Shown here piece by piece: positions 8,177 to 17,793 of a DNA stretch of 62,204 nucleotides (the stretch's first letter is position 1; every line of letters starts with the position of its first letter). The notes below the pieces were generated by a model. The model had not been told where the DNA came from. It made no database searches and saw only the letters and a list, made by a program, of their open reading frames with translations. A program made the translations under genes and the position numbers. The stretch is from an uncultured Bacteroides sp. (GTDB lineage Bacteria > Bacteroidota > Bacteroidia > Bacteroidales > UBA11471), in contig CAJLYN010000001.1 in NCBI GenBank assembly GCA_905210875.1, positions 1 through 62,204 on the forward strand, read 5' to 3'.

Positions 8177-9031
8177 TTACACCTTCGCCTCATCAGTCTT
8201 CGGGTCGACCCGCAAACGCACATAAGCCCGGTCGTCGAACGACAGGCAACCGTCATACCATCCCTTGGTCGACTTGTAGCGACGGAAACAGAGCGGGTCG
8301 TCGCGAAGAATCTCACCGAGGTAGTGCTCGGCAGCTGACAGAGTAGACAATGGCAGAGGATAACCGTCGGTCGACAAAACCACTTCGCTTCCGGGCTCAA
8401 CCCTATAACAATGCACGTCGGCAGCATAAGGTGTGAAACCGTCGATTACCCCGTAAGCCTCCGACACACCGGGATTGTTCTGCGCCGACAACTGCTCGCG
8501 CAACTCGCTCGCGATGTCCATACGTCCCACGTCGTGTACCCGAAGTGCATCGGGCGAACCGCCTTGCGCCAGATAAGCCTCAATGACAGCGGCTCTCTTC
8601 CCGGCCAGGCGCACGTCGACAGCCTTCTCATGCATAAACACCTTATCGGCTATCCGCACTCGACAGTCGCCTACCGACCACACCTCTCTGCGGACATCGC
8701 TATACACGGCAACCGATGCGGCAAGGCGACACGAAGGGTCGACAGTCACCCGCTCCAAAATATTGTTGTGGCGATAAAGATTCATAAACTGATTTTCGGC
8801 CTCAGCTATAAAACATTCCAGAGTAGCATCGCACGGGAGCCTCTTTATCACACCTGTCAATAACTCGGCGGCCAGTCGGCCTGTTGTTTTTCCATCAAAA
8901 CGCGCAGAACTCTTGGTTGTCGCTCCGTCAATGACTGCTGCAAAACCGGGGGTAATCACCAAAGCGTCTTCACAAGACGAACTGTCGGCGATTTTCCCCA
9001 CCAAAGCCTGCTCTACAACCGTAAATGCCAT
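8177..9031 (-). CDS. Divergent PP2C-type protein phosphatase
   Basis: 284 residues from ATG 9031. The motifs follow the PP2C order: an acidic segment near the N-terminus (SSSCEDALV), IDGAT (metal-binding DG), GDCRV, STDG and a final FDDRAYV (metal-binding DD). That suggests a metal-dependent Ser/Thr phosphatase fold, though it is shorter and more diverged than classical PP2C. I reject a longer start at 9139 because it lies upstream of a good promoter (-7 box 9116-9123), and its extra residues look like untranslated leader. There is no signal peptide or membrane segment and no adjacent kinase. Confidence 0.68.
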   Translation of the reverse strand: MAFTVVEQALVGKIADSSSCEDALVITPGFAAVIDGATTKSSARFDGKTTGRLAAELLTGVIKRLPCDATLECFIAEAENQFMNLYRHNNILERVTVDPSCRLAASVAVYSDVRREVWSVGDCRVRIADKVFMHEKAVDVRLAGKRAAVIEAYLAQGGSPDALRVHDVGRMDIASELREQLSAQNNPGVSEAYGVIDGFTPYAADVHCYRVEPGSEVVLSTDGYPLPLSTLSAAEHYLGEILRDDPLCFRRYKSTKGWYDGCLSFDDRAYVRLRVDPKTDEAKV

Positions 9032-9115
9032 ATAAAGATTCTTTTTCCCTTCTCTCTTCACATTTGCTCCCGGTTCTCCCGAAAGAATCCTGAAAATGTT
9101 TTGTTCCAGCGACAC

Positions 9116-9144
9116 CAAAGATACAATATTTAAGAACAAACAAA
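9116..9144 (-). promoter_or_regulatory. Putative promoter of the PP2C-like gene
   Basis: The minus strand reads TTTG (9141-9144), 17 nt, then TATCTTTG (9116-9123). The predicted transcript starts near 9108 and supports translation from 9031. The -33 box overlaps the terminator of the M16 protease gene. Confidence 0.55.
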
Positions 9145-9175
9145 AAAGGAAGTCCCAAGAGGAACTTCCTTTTTT
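9142..9175 (-). terminator. Rho-independent terminator of the M16 protease gene
   Basis: A 12-bp stem (9142-9153 with 9164-9175) has A/T tracts on both outer sides and lies 22 nt after the protease stop codon. On the minus strand the second arm ends in a six-T run. Confidence 0.8.
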
Positions 9176-9196
9176 AATTTAACTATCCGATTTCGG

Positions 9197-12034
9197 TTAT
9201 TCAGCTTCGGTCTCGGCAACGCCGTAACGTATCACTTTCATCATGTTTTTCGACGAAACGACTTTTTTAGCCATTTTCTGAACGTCTTTAGGCGTAACGG
9301 AATTCAGTGTTTTGAGATAATCGGTATAGAAATCGTCGCCATACATATAGTAATTGATCAGAGTCGACGACCAATAACTGTTTTCTTTGATACTGCTCTC
9401 ATACTCCTTCTGCATATAGGCCTTGATATTATCAAAGGTTTCAAGCGAAGGTCCTTCATCGGCCACCTTTTTCAACTCGGCTATGGTGCGGTCGGCCAAC
9501 GAAGCCGCTTGTTCGGGGTTGGTATCAAAACCTATGACATAAGAGAATCCGCTTTCGGGCACACGGGTGATGCTACCCGATGTCGATACGCCATAGGTTC
9601 CGCCCTCTTCTTCACGGATGGTTTCGGTATAGACGGTACGCATCACTTGCGAAAGCATCGACATGACGATGGCATTTTTGAGATTGTATTTCTCTTTACC
9701 CGAATAGGTGATGTAAACCATGGTCTTGGGAGTTTCCATCTTTTGGTCAAAGATAGACTCACGATATCCTGTACGTTGCTTGGGCATTACCTTGACATTG
9801 GCTTTTTCATGTTTGCCCGTTGAAGGCAGAGAACCGATATATTGTTCAATAAGCGGTTTGGCAGCCTCTTTATCAATGTTTCCAACGAAAATGAAGACAA
9901 AGTCGGCAGCATTGTTTACCCGTTCGGCATAGAGGTCGAGAGCTCTCTGATAATCAACCTTATCGAGATCGGCCTGTGTGAAACGGCGCGCACGCTCGTG
10001 ATTGCCATAAGTAAGGTAAGTCACCGTGTCGGAGATGGGACGCATGGGATCGGCTTCGGACTGTTTGAGAGAGTTGGCCATACGATCTTTCCAAGCAATA
10101 TAACGGGCACTATCGACACGTGTTGTTGTAAACCGCAAATACGTCAGTTTCAACAAAGTCTCGAAGTCTTTTATGGTACTGCTACCGGCAACGGTTTCGA
10201 TATACGTCGACACATTGGCCGTTACACTGGCTTGAATACCGCTGAGTTGCTTAGCGAGTTCCATGGCACTGAAATCGCCCATACCACCCATGGAGATAAG
10301 CGAGTTCATAACGTAATAGTTAGGACGGTCTTTGATATCGAAAAGAGTGGTTCCACCATGACTGACGGCATACATTCTTATCTCATCAGCTTTGAAATCG
10401 GTTGTTTTGATAACCACTTTGGCACCATTGGAAAGCTGATACTCCGTTGCATCGAAGAGCTTGTTCTCGGTCGTCTTCACGATACGGCCTTTTTCGGGCA
10501 TCTGAGGTATAAGCGCCCGCTCCTGATGGTCGTCTTTGTAGGGTTCGGTTTCGGCCTTGCAATCTTCATAGTAGGCATTCAACAACTCTTCGGGAGTGGG
10601 AATAACACTGTTTTCGTTATCATCGCTCATCAAGACAAGCGCCAGATTTTTAGAATCAGCCGGGAAGAAACTACGGAATACCGAGTCAACATCCTGGAGG
10701 GTAATACCTGGGAGAAGAGTGCCGTAGAGTTCGTAGGCATACTCCTCGGATATTTGCGGATCCTGTTGCAGGAAATGACCGAGTGCCTTGTTGACAAAGG
10801 TAGAGTTCTTCTGTGTAGCACGTTCGTTATACGATTTTCTCATAAACGATTCCATCTCGGCAACAGCACGGTCAAGTTCAGACTGGGTGAAACCATGGTC
10901 GTAGGCCTGCTTGGTGACACCCACCAATCCGTCGAGGGCCTGATGCCACTGTGCGGTCTTGTAGATAGCTACCAACGTATAGGCTTTGCGGGTAGGCGAA
11001 TAGAAATAATCGCCATAGGTACCGCCGGCCATGATGAAAGGAGGATTTTCGAGTTGGGCCAGTTCGCTGCAACGCGTAGAGAACATCATGGATATAAGCG
11101 AACGGACCAAATCTTTCCGGGCGGCCTCAACCGTCATCTTGTTTTCACTACTGTCGATCGGTTGTTTAAAGACGATACGCAAGGTATTGGTCAATGCCTC
11201 CTTGTCCGAGACTACCGAAACGATAGGCTCGTCGTTGTCGGGCACCTGCACATACTCTCTCTTGGCCGCATTGACAGGGGCAGGGACATCTTTCCACAAC
11301 TCCTTGATGCGGGCCTCTACTTTATCGACATCGACATCACCTACAACGATAATACCCTGCAAGTCGGGACGATACCATTTGTGATAATAATCACGAATAG
11401 CCTGATAGGGGAAGTTGTCGACTACCTCCATCAATCCGATGGGCATACGATAGGCATAGCGGTTGCTGTCGGGATAAATGTCGGGAAGCACGGCTTCGAG
11501 CATACGCAGATTGGCCGAACTTCTCGTACGCCACTCCTCGTGAATGACTTTGCGCTCGGCATCGATTTCTTCTTCTTCCAACGAGATACCCGATGCCCAA
11601 TCATGCAAAATGAGCAGACAGGAATCGATCAACCCCTCACGAGCAGGTACATCAGAGATATTGTAGACAGTCTCGTCGATAGAGGTATAGGCATTAAGAT
11701 TTGCACCAAACTTCACACCGTTGTTTTCGAGATAGTTGATAATGTCTTTCCCGGGGAAATGGGTTGTTCCGTTGAAAGCCATGTGCTCAAGGAAGTGAGC
11801 CAAACCGCGCTGATTCTCTTCTTCGAGGATAGAACCTACACGCTGTGCAATATAAAATTCCACCCGATTTTTGGGCAATTCGTTATGACAGATGTAGTAG
11901 GTAAGGCCATTGTCCAGCTTACCCATGCGGATAGCCGGGTCCAATGTTTCTTTGAGCGGTTGCTGAGCCGACAGCAGCGCCGGCGACAACAGACAAGCGA
12001 CAAAGAAAAGCTTTTTCATGAAATTCTTCATCAT
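9197..12034 (-). CDS. M16 family zinc metalloprotease, exported, double-domain
   Basis: 945 residues with a signal peptide (cleavage near LLSAQQ), so periplasmic or surface-associated. The inverted zinc motif HxxEH is present as His80-Phe-Leu-Glu83-His84, and a downstream Glu near 160 (in DAERKVIHEEW) is the expected third ligand. The length fits a two-repeat M16 clamshell: the N-terminal half is catalytic, while the C-terminal half (about 560-945) lacks HxxEH and is the usual inactive partner. Pitrilysin-type enzymes degrade peptides and small unfolded proteins. It is separated from the upstream glycosidase by 173 nt holding a terminator-like hairpin and a possible promoter. Start could also be Met3-residue-scale downstream (12019). 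Confidence 0.92.
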   Translation of the reverse strand: MMKNFMKKLFFVACLLSPALLSAQQPLKETLDPAIRMGKLDNGLTYYICHNELPKNRVEFYIAQRVGSILEEENQRGLAHFLEHMAFNGTTHFPGKDIINYLENNGVKFGANLNAYTSIDETVYNISDVPAREGLIDSCLLILHDWASGISLEEEEIDAERKVIHEEWRTRSSANLRMLEAVLPDIYPDSNRYAYRMPIGLMEVVDNFPYQAIRDYYHKWYRPDLQGIIVVGDVDVDKVEARIKELWKDVPAPVNAAKREYVQVPDNDEPIVSVVSDKEALTNTLRIVFKQPIDSSENKMTVEAARKDLVRSLISMMFSTRCSELAQLENPPFIMAGGTYGDYFYSPTRKAYTLVAIYKTAQWHQALDGLVGVTKQAYDHGFTQSELDRAVAEMESFMRKSYNERATQKNSTFVNKALGHFLQQDPQISEEYAYELYGTLLPGITLQDVDSVFRSFFPADSKNLALVLMSDDNENSVIPTPEELLNAYYEDCKAETEPYKDDHQERALIPQMPEKGRIVKTTENKLFDATEYQLSNGAKVVIKTTDFKADEIRMYAVSHGGTTLFDIKDRPNYYVMNSLISMGGMGDFSAMELAKQLSGIQASVTANVSTYIETVAGSSTIKDFETLLKLTYLRFTTTRVDSARYIAWKDRMANSLKQSEADPMRPISDTVTYLTYGNHERARRFTQADLDKVDYQRALDLYAERVNNAADFVFIFVGNIDKEAAKPLIEQYIGSLPSTGKHEKANVKVMPKQRTGYRESIFDQKMETPKTMVYITYSGKEKYNLKNAIVMSMLSQVMRTVYTETIREEEGGTYGVSTSGSITRVPESGFSYVIGFDTNPEQAASLADRTIAELKKVADEGPSLETFDNIKAYMQKEYESSIKENSYWSSTLINYYMYGDDFYTDYLKTLNSVTPKDVQKMAKKVVSSKNMMKVIRYGVAETEAE

Positions 12035-12087
12035 ATCGGTTTATTTTAAAGGGTTTATTTCTTTTTATTACTCTTTATAATATATTC

Positions 12088-12130
12088 AAAAAGAGGGAGA
12101 TACGAGAGAAAAATCTCGGTATGCTCCCTC
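12088..12130 (-). terminator. Terminator-like hairpin between the DUF4450 gene and the M16 gene
   Basis: On the minus strand a stem of about 15 bp with small bulges (12114-12130 with 12093-12107) is followed by five Ts (12088-12092). It lies 78 nt after the DUF4450 stop. It could end that transcript, or act as a leader hairpin if the promoter at 12141-12172 is real. Confidence 0.65.
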
Positions 12131-12140
12131 TTGATGACTT

Positions 12141-12172
12141 CAAAGGTACGAATATCACATTAATTTTAACAA
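12141..12172 (-). promoter_or_regulatory. Putative promoter upstream of the M16 protease
   Basis: The minus strand has a partial -33 box (TTG at 12170-12172), 21 nt, then TACCTTTG (12141-12148), an exact TAnnTTTG. Transcription would start just before the hairpin at 12088-12130. Confidence 0.4.
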
Positions 12173-12207
12173 GTCACGGCTATAAGAGTTGTTAAAAAAG
12201 TGGAACT

Positions 12208-15200
12208 TTATCGTTCAAGCGTAACAGCCATAAGACCTATAACCACTTCGGTCGAAACTGCCGAGAGCGTCAGGCTCTGCAACGTGCGGGTATCGTCGAG
12301 TGGCAGATCGAGTATCACGGCTGCTCCACCGGGGATATTCCGACCGTCGGCACCTCTAAATTTGAGCAGCGACTGTACATCACGCGTAATGACGCCACTC
12401 TTCAATAATACCCGATAGGGCCGCGGGGCTTTCAGGCAAAATGCCTGCCCATCGACATAAAAATCCTGATCGATAGGACACCATGTCTCCGGATTGACAA
12501 GAGGAAGCGTCGCTGTTGTTCCATCGGTATAGGTAACGGTTACGAGACCGTTGACCATGTGGCACTGCATATGGTTGGTCGAGCCGGCCATCAACAGATA
12601 GGCACGAGAGGCGTTTCCGGAGAGAGGCACGGTTACCGAGTCGGGATAATTATCCCAACGGGTGGTATAGATGATATTCGACACCAACGAATCTTGTGCC
12701 ACACGGAAGGGTACACCCAAGGGGGTATCGAGTACATCGCCCGAGGCGACACGGCGCAAGCCGCTGTCGTCGATTTCGGCCGAAGCCTTGGGGTGGCACC
12801 ACTCGCCGATGCCCTGTGCAGGCACTTGCAGGGTGGTATAGGGCGAACGCGGCGACAGGTAACGGTTGGTGAAGATATCGGTTACTCGGGCATTCATGCA
12901 ACTGTCGAGTTCGACCATCTCATAACGCAAGTTGTTGGAATTCTTAACCTCCCAGTTGATGCAGTTAAGACGGGCTATCTCCCGTTCTTTTTCGTACACC
13001 ACCACTTGGTTGCTGCCCGGCTCGGCACATGTGGCCGGAACCAGTATCTCGGCAGATGTCCCGTGGGCGGGAATCGTTATCGCCTGGCTATATTCGTAAC
13101 GACCGGGGTTGACCACGCAATTAACCGCAAGGGGCTTGTCGGTGTGATTGGTCAGTGCAAAGGTGAGCGCATACCCCTCGGTCGACGACGAAGCCAGCGT
13201 AACGGGGCTCGTTACCGTAACGGGTATCGGCTGAGCCAGTTCCAGGAAGAGGGTGCGTTCGCCAAGATTGTTGCGCATTACCGCCGAAAGAGAGTTGGAA
13301 TCCCAACGGGTTTTCGAGAGCAGACCCTGTGCATCGCGCACCTTCATCAGCCGCGCTCTCAGCGGGACAAACAACCGCCACCCCTCTCCTACCACGGCCA
13401 GAGAGTCATACTCGGGGCAGACCAGGGGCTTCCCGGCCCAGGTAATCTCTATCTTGCTCGACGGCGCAGGTTGGGCCACGATTTCAATTTGCGGAACCCC
13501 TACACTGTTCTCTTTCAATCGCCACAAGGTCTTCTTGCCGTTAACCTTTACCGAGGCAATCTTATCTCTTTGCGCTTTGACTTGCAGCGTCAACTCGGCA
13601 GGACGGGCGAAACGGAGAGATACCTCGTAAGTATCTTTAAGGCCCTTACGGGTGAAGTCATAGGCAATATCGGAGGTCTCGAACGATGCCGATTCCCACT
13701 CCGACGGGAAACCGGGGCGCAGCACGACACGGTTGTTCATCATATCGGGAATGACGCCGAAGAGGCCCTGTACAAGGGTGCGGGCAGCGACACCCACAGG
13801 GTCGCCAAAGTCGCGGTAACACTCTCCACGGGCAGCGTCGTAGGTACTTATCTGACCGAAATTTCCAGGACTTCCACCCAAATACATGCCATCGAGTATG
13901 GAACTTTTGAAAAGATGGAATGCCTCATCGCTTCGACCACTCTGCCAATAAGCCAATGCCATGTGCATTACTTCGGCAAAAGCCACATTGTTGATCGACC
14001 ACACGTATGGCATCCATGTCGTTGTAGCCACCGTAGCATAATCGTCTCGATCGAGACCGTCGGCAATGACCGGCACATGAGGAATCTCGGTATCGACATA
14101 CCGAGTAGCCTGCCACGATTGAAAATCATCGTGAATATCGGAGTCGATGGCATGGTATACCGTCCACAGGGCAGCGTCGGGGTGGACACGTTTCAGCCCC
14201 ATGAAATCCTTGTACTCAGCCCAATGACCTTTGTCGGCCAGCCACAGATTAGCGTTTATGGCATTCTTTATCTTTTCGGCTTCGAGGCGATATGGTGTAG
14301 GGTCTTCTCCTATCTTCTCGGCAATCTCGGCGGCCATTTTATTGGCCCGATAATTATAAGCCGAAGAGTGGGTTACACCACCGCTGTTGTATTGCAGGGC
14401 ATCACTGGCCCAGATGCAGCAGTAAGCATCGTAAAGGCCATCGTCGTCAGGGTCAAAATTACGTTTTTCCCAAGCCAAATGCAATTTAAGGACCGGCCAC
14501 ATGCGACGCACATAGTCCATATCGCCTGTCCAATTGAAATGCCACAACAACTCATCGATATAACAGAGATTCATGTCATAGTGATGCATGACATTTTTAC
14601 GATTGGGGTAGCGAGATATATAGCCGTTACTATACATGGGGGTTCCCCATTTTTTCAACGCCCTGGCCAAATTGAGTGCGCTGTCCTGAGCCGGATGGGG
14701 TATAACCGGTTCGACATCGGTCACCTGCGAAGCGGCATATCCGTCGAAATGGCTGCGTGCCCGATCGTGCCAACCTACGGCATCGCCGGTGTAGGCGGCC
14801 CGCCAGCCATTAAGCGGCATACGCCAGCCGATGGCTCCATGCATCCACACCTTGTAAGACGAATCCCAAATGCCGTCGGCCGCCATGCTCAATGCCGGAC
14901 CGAGAGTATTGAAATAGGGATCAGGGGTGCTTATCTTGACCGTAGAAGCAATCTCTGCTCGACTCGCGTCGGCTCGATTATAACATGCCTCCAAGTCGTC
15001 ATAGCCCCATGTCGATGGCGCTGTCTCGGGATTATATATAGCGATATAAGAGGGGGATTTCCCTACTTCAATAATTCCGGAGATAACCGGATACTTATCT
15101 GATGCCGGGGCTTTCCGCAAAGAAACAGGTGTATTTCGGGCCGAAGCATCTCCCAACAAGAGAGAAGCTCCGTCGGGAACAACAGCGGTAAGATGACATA

Positions 15201-15897
15201 CGGGATTTTTACCGGTTTGCGGATTTTCTCCGGCCAGATAGCGTTGAATCACTTCTCGTGAATTTCCGTACCATATATCAAACCCATCGGTACGCAAACG
15301 ATAAACATTGTTGATACAATAATCGGGCTTGAGATCGAAACAATCGGGAGCATCGACACCCATATCGCCTTCACGACTGAACCGTTTGTTGGTAGCCCCA
15401 CCGTAAAGCCATACGAGTTTTGTGCCGGCAGGCAATTTTCTACCCTCAACGCGGAGTATCATCCCGTCGGCCTCATACATGGCCAATGCCGTAATAGTAA
15501 GAGAACCTTTTCCCAATAAAGAATCGGTAATCGTGTAGACTCGACTTACGGCCCGATAACGAGATTCTATACGGTCAGCATCATTGAGCCACAGACTTTC
15601 TTCGCCCACGATTACTCCGAGAGAAAGATTTCCTCCCATACGGGGCATATAGAGGGCAAACTCGGGCATATCGCTTGTTTCGAGACGGAATCCGGTATTT
15701 CCGCCATACAAGGCACGGGTAAACTTGCGATTACCGTTTACAATGACGAAATCTTCTCCATCGGGCTGATAGCGAAGTGTGCGACTTTGCCCGGGAGCAG
15801 TACGTTTAGAATCGGAAGAGGTAAACAATTGCGCTTGCGTCGGCACAAAGCATGCCGCCGAAAGCAGGAGTGTTAAGAATAATCGTGGTATGTGCAT
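12208..15897 (-). CDS. Large exported glycoside-hydrolase-like protein (DUF4450 type, six-hairpin core)
   Basis: 1229 residues with a signal peptide (cleavage after PTQA). Residues 40-290 form a beta-rich N-terminal domain resembling DUF4450. About 310-790 looks like an (alpha/alpha)6 six-hairpin glycosidase core with aromatic/acidic clusters (DGIWDSSYKVWMHGAIGWRM, FDPDDDGLYDAYCCIWASDA, TTTWMPYVWSINN). The remaining 400 residues are beta-sandwich-like. It has the look of rhamnosidase or related exo-glycosidases, but I cannot give a CAZy family or identify the catalytic acid with confidence. It is the last gene after the tandem SusCD array, 29 nt beyond a terminator-like hairpin, so it may be expressed by read-through. 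A role on a rhamnogalacturonan side chain is inferred only from location. Confidence 0.75.
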   Translation of the reverse strand: MHIPRLFLTLLLSAACFVPTQAQLFTSSDSKRTAPGQSRTLRYQPDGEDFVIVNGNRKFTRALYGGNTGFRLETSDMPEFALYMPRMGGNLSLGVIVGEESLWLNDADRIESRYRAVSRVYTITDSLLGKGSLTITALAMYEADGMILRVEGRKLPAGTKLVWLYGGATNKRFSREGDMGVDAPDCFDLKPDYCINNVYRLRTDGFDIWYGNSREVIQRYLAGENPQTGKNPVCHLTAVVPDGASLLLGDASARNTPVSLRKAPASDKYPVISGIIEVGKSPSYIAIYNPETAPSTWGYDDLEACYNRADASRAEIASTVKISTPDPYFNTLGPALSMAADGIWDSSYKVWMHGAIGWRMPLNGWRAAYTGDAVGWHDRARSHFDGYAASQVTDVEPVIPHPAQDSALNLARALKKWGTPMYSNGYISRYPNRKNVMHHYDMNLCYIDELLWHFNWTGDMDYVRRMWPVLKLHLAWEKRNFDPDDDGLYDAYCCIWASDALQYNSGGVTHSSAYNYRANKMAAEIAEKIGEDPTPYRLEAEKIKNAINANLWLADKGHWAEYKDFMGLKRVHPDAALWTVYHAIDSDIHDDFQSWQATRYVDTEIPHVPVIADGLDRDDYATVATTTWMPYVWSINNVAFAEVMHMALAYWQSGRSDEAFHLFKSSILDGMYLGGSPGNFGQISTYDAARGECYRDFGDPVGVAARTLVQGLFGVIPDMMNNRVVLRPGFPSEWESASFETSDIAYDFTRKGLKDTYEVSLRFARPAELTLQVKAQRDKIASVKVNGKKTLWRLKENSVGVPQIEIVAQPAPSSKIEITWAGKPLVCPEYDSLAVVGEGWRLFVPLRARLMKVRDAQGLLSKTRWDSNSLSAVMRNNLGERTLFLELAQPIPVTVTSPVTLASSSTEGYALTFALTNHTDKPLAVNCVVNPGRYEYSQAITIPAHGTSAEILVPATCAEPGSNQVVVYEKEREIARLNCINWEVKNSNNLRYEMVELDSCMNARVTDIFTNRYLSPRSPYTTLQVPAQGIGEWCHPKASAEIDDSGLRRVASGDVLDTPLGVPFRVAQDSLVSNIIYTTRWDNYPDSVTVPLSGNASRAYLLMAGSTNHMQCHMVNGLVTVTYTDGTTATLPLVNPETWCPIDQDFYVDGQAFCLKAPRPYRVLLKSGVITRDVQSLLKFRGADGRNIPGGAAVILDLPLDDTRTLQSLTLSAVSTEVVIGLMAVTLER

Positions 15898-15925
15898 AAT
15901 GTTAAAAAAAAGTTATTGGAACTTC

Positions 15926-15976
15926 AAAAAAACGCAAGTGACCGAAACAAGTATATTCCTGCTTCGGTCACCGCGT
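15926..15976 (-). terminator. Terminator at the end of the SusCD/FAS1 array
   Basis: On the minus strand an imperfect stem (GCGGTGACCGAAGCAG pairing with CTTGTTTCGGTCACTTGC, two to three mismatches) is followed by seven Ts. It lies 24 nt after the SusD stop and 29 nt before the DUF4450 start, leaving no room for a normal promoter between them. Confidence 0.75.
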
Positions 15977-15999
15977 ACTTAGATGGGGATAACTGACAT

Positions 16000-17772
16000 T
16001 TAATTAGCCTTCAAGTCATACTTGATAAACCACCCATCATCGCTGGACAAAGCACTGGTCGCTGCTGCACGACCACCAGCCATCCAATCGATGAAGAAAT
16101 CATTGTGGTTGGCAAACTTTTGAGCGCTGGCACGTTTGATACGGTTCATCGTGAACATAACATGTCCTTCACCCGAAAGTTCAAAGAAGTTTTCCTCGGC
16201 AATAAGAGAGTCGAGTTTCCAGCATTGCTGCTCGGGTGTATATAGATACTCATTTGTCGCCGCGTCTTTTACCAAGATGCTATCGCCCACATAAAGCATA
16301 TCTACACGACCCCGCACGCCACGGTTGACATATTGCGAAGCGCTCAACTCATGTGTAAGACCGCGATACAAGTTAGCCAAATAGGGAGCCGACGTGCTGC
16401 CCATGCCAAATATATCGTAAAGAATATCGAAACATGAGCCTTCGGTATACGCACCTGTCGACGAATTCCAATAAGAACCCATACCACCGTTGATAAGAGC
16501 CAAGGCTGCTTCGATAAGTGCATGGTGCTGGGTTTCATCTTCGGTAAAATAAGCTACACCCGACAATGCCTCGCAAAGCATCAGGTGCAAGTTCGATGCT
16601 CGATAAAGGGCGATAATGGTTTCGGACGTTTGCGACGAACCATTTATCCATTTGGTCAGGACATACTGACCAGGGGCAACCTCTGAGAAGGTTCTCGTTC
16701 CCCCACGGTTATCACGATATTCCTGATCGCTGTTGGCGATATAAGTGGTATCGAAACGAGCTCTTGCATCGGCTGTAGGCATAACATAATAGCTGTAAGG
16801 CTCAACATTCGAAGCATAGTCTTCGAGGCGGTTCGAATCACCCACACGAGGATTATAAGAGGCCATTGTAACATCTTCCCAACGATAGTAGGTATGCACA
16901 GCATTCTTGAAGTTTCCTCCGTAAGCACCACGCAAACTCATCAAGTAATTTTCTGCGCCGGTAGTGTAACCACCGTTAGTAATTTCGGTCATCGCATTGA
17001 TGGCTGCCTGTTTGTAATCATTGAGATTGGGTGACAACGAAGCTTTCCACAAATAAAGTTCAGCCAAAAGCGTATAAGGAGTGAACTGATAACGGTCATA
17101 ACGCATCAGACCTTCTTCTTCACCGGTAGTAGAGGGGAAAAGGAAGTTTCTCCACCGGGTCATCTGCATACCGTCAACACCATACATTCCGGTCGTCATC
17201 AGTTGCAGGCACTTATCGATAATTTGTTCGAAATTAAGTGTAGGATAGTTTGCTATATCTTGATACTCCTTCAAGGGATCATCGAAATACACGGCCTCAC
17301 CATAAATTTTTCCAAGCATCAAATAAGCCCATACTTTGTAGCGAATGGCCGTAGAGATATACATATCGAACGTAACGCCATACATCTCCTCGAAGTTGAG
17401 AGCTGTAGGATTCTCTTGACGGAAAGCATTGACATGAGCCACATAATCATTGACATTCATGATAATGCGATAATAACCGGCAGGGTCGACAATCGAATTG
17501 CCGTTGAGGTCGCGGTACTCATAAATATCCCACAACTCGGTACCGGCATTGGAGGTGGGTTGAACCATATTGCCACGGAGAGCCTCGATAATCAAGGCCT
17601 GATCAGCTACATCGGCTCCCGTGGAGGCACAGCCCCACAAGCCGGCATAAAGCTCGGATATGGTCTGGGGATATGTGCTTTCGTCGAGCACGTCCGTGGT
17701 CTCATCGGTACACGACACCAAAAGGAGCGAGGCGACAATTGCAGCTGTAAATTTGCTGATGATATTTTTCAT
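16000..17772 (-). CDS. SusD/RagB-like glycan-binding lipoprotein (second pair)
   Basis: 590 residues with lipobox LLLVSC (Cys21). SusD proteins are alpha-helical (TPR-rich) lids that sit on a SusC barrel at the cell surface and capture oligosaccharides. Family hallmarks seen here include the N-terminal helix after the cysteine, KVWAYLMLGKIYGEAVYFDDPL, FTPYTLLAELYLWKASLSPNLNDYKQA, and a C-terminal RMKR-like segment (MFTMNRIKRAS). It follows its SusC partner by 21 nt. It is only loosely like the other SusD in this array, which suggests a different oligosaccharide. The ligand cannot be read from sequence; rhamnogalacturonan-derived oligosaccharides are inferred. Confidence 0.9.
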   Translation of the reverse strand: MKNIISKFTAAIVASLLLVSCTDETTDVLDESTYPQTISELYAGLWGCASTGADVADQALIIEALRGNMVQPTSNAGTELWDIYEYRDLNGNSIVDPAGYYRIIMNVNDYVAHVNAFRQENPTALNFEEMYGVTFDMYISTAIRYKVWAYLMLGKIYGEAVYFDDPLKEYQDIANYPTLNFEQIIDKCLQLMTTGMYGVDGMQMTRWRNFLFPSTTGEEEGLMRYDRYQFTPYTLLAELYLWKASLSPNLNDYKQAAINAMTEITNGGYTTGAENYLMSLRGAYGGNFKNAVHTYYRWEDVTMASYNPRVGDSNRLEDYASNVEPYSYYVMPTADARARFDTTYIANSDQEYRDNRGGTRTFSEVAPGQYVLTKWINGSSQTSETIIALYRASNLHLMLCEALSGVAYFTEDETQHHALIEAALALINGGMGSYWNSSTGAYTEGSCFDILYDIFGMGSTSAPYLANLYRGLTHELSASQYVNRGVRGRVDMLYVGDSILVKDAATNEYLYTPEQQCWKLDSLIAEENFFELSGEGHVMFTMNRIKRASAQKFANHNDFFIDWMAGGRAAATSALSSDDGWFIKYDLKAN

Positions 17773-17793
17773 AATCTTAAATTCACTTAGGGG

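Noticed and set aside
9032..9139. Longer start for the PP2C-like gene
   Set aside because: The extra codons cover a good promoter -7 box (9116-9123), so this region would be upstream of or within the leader.
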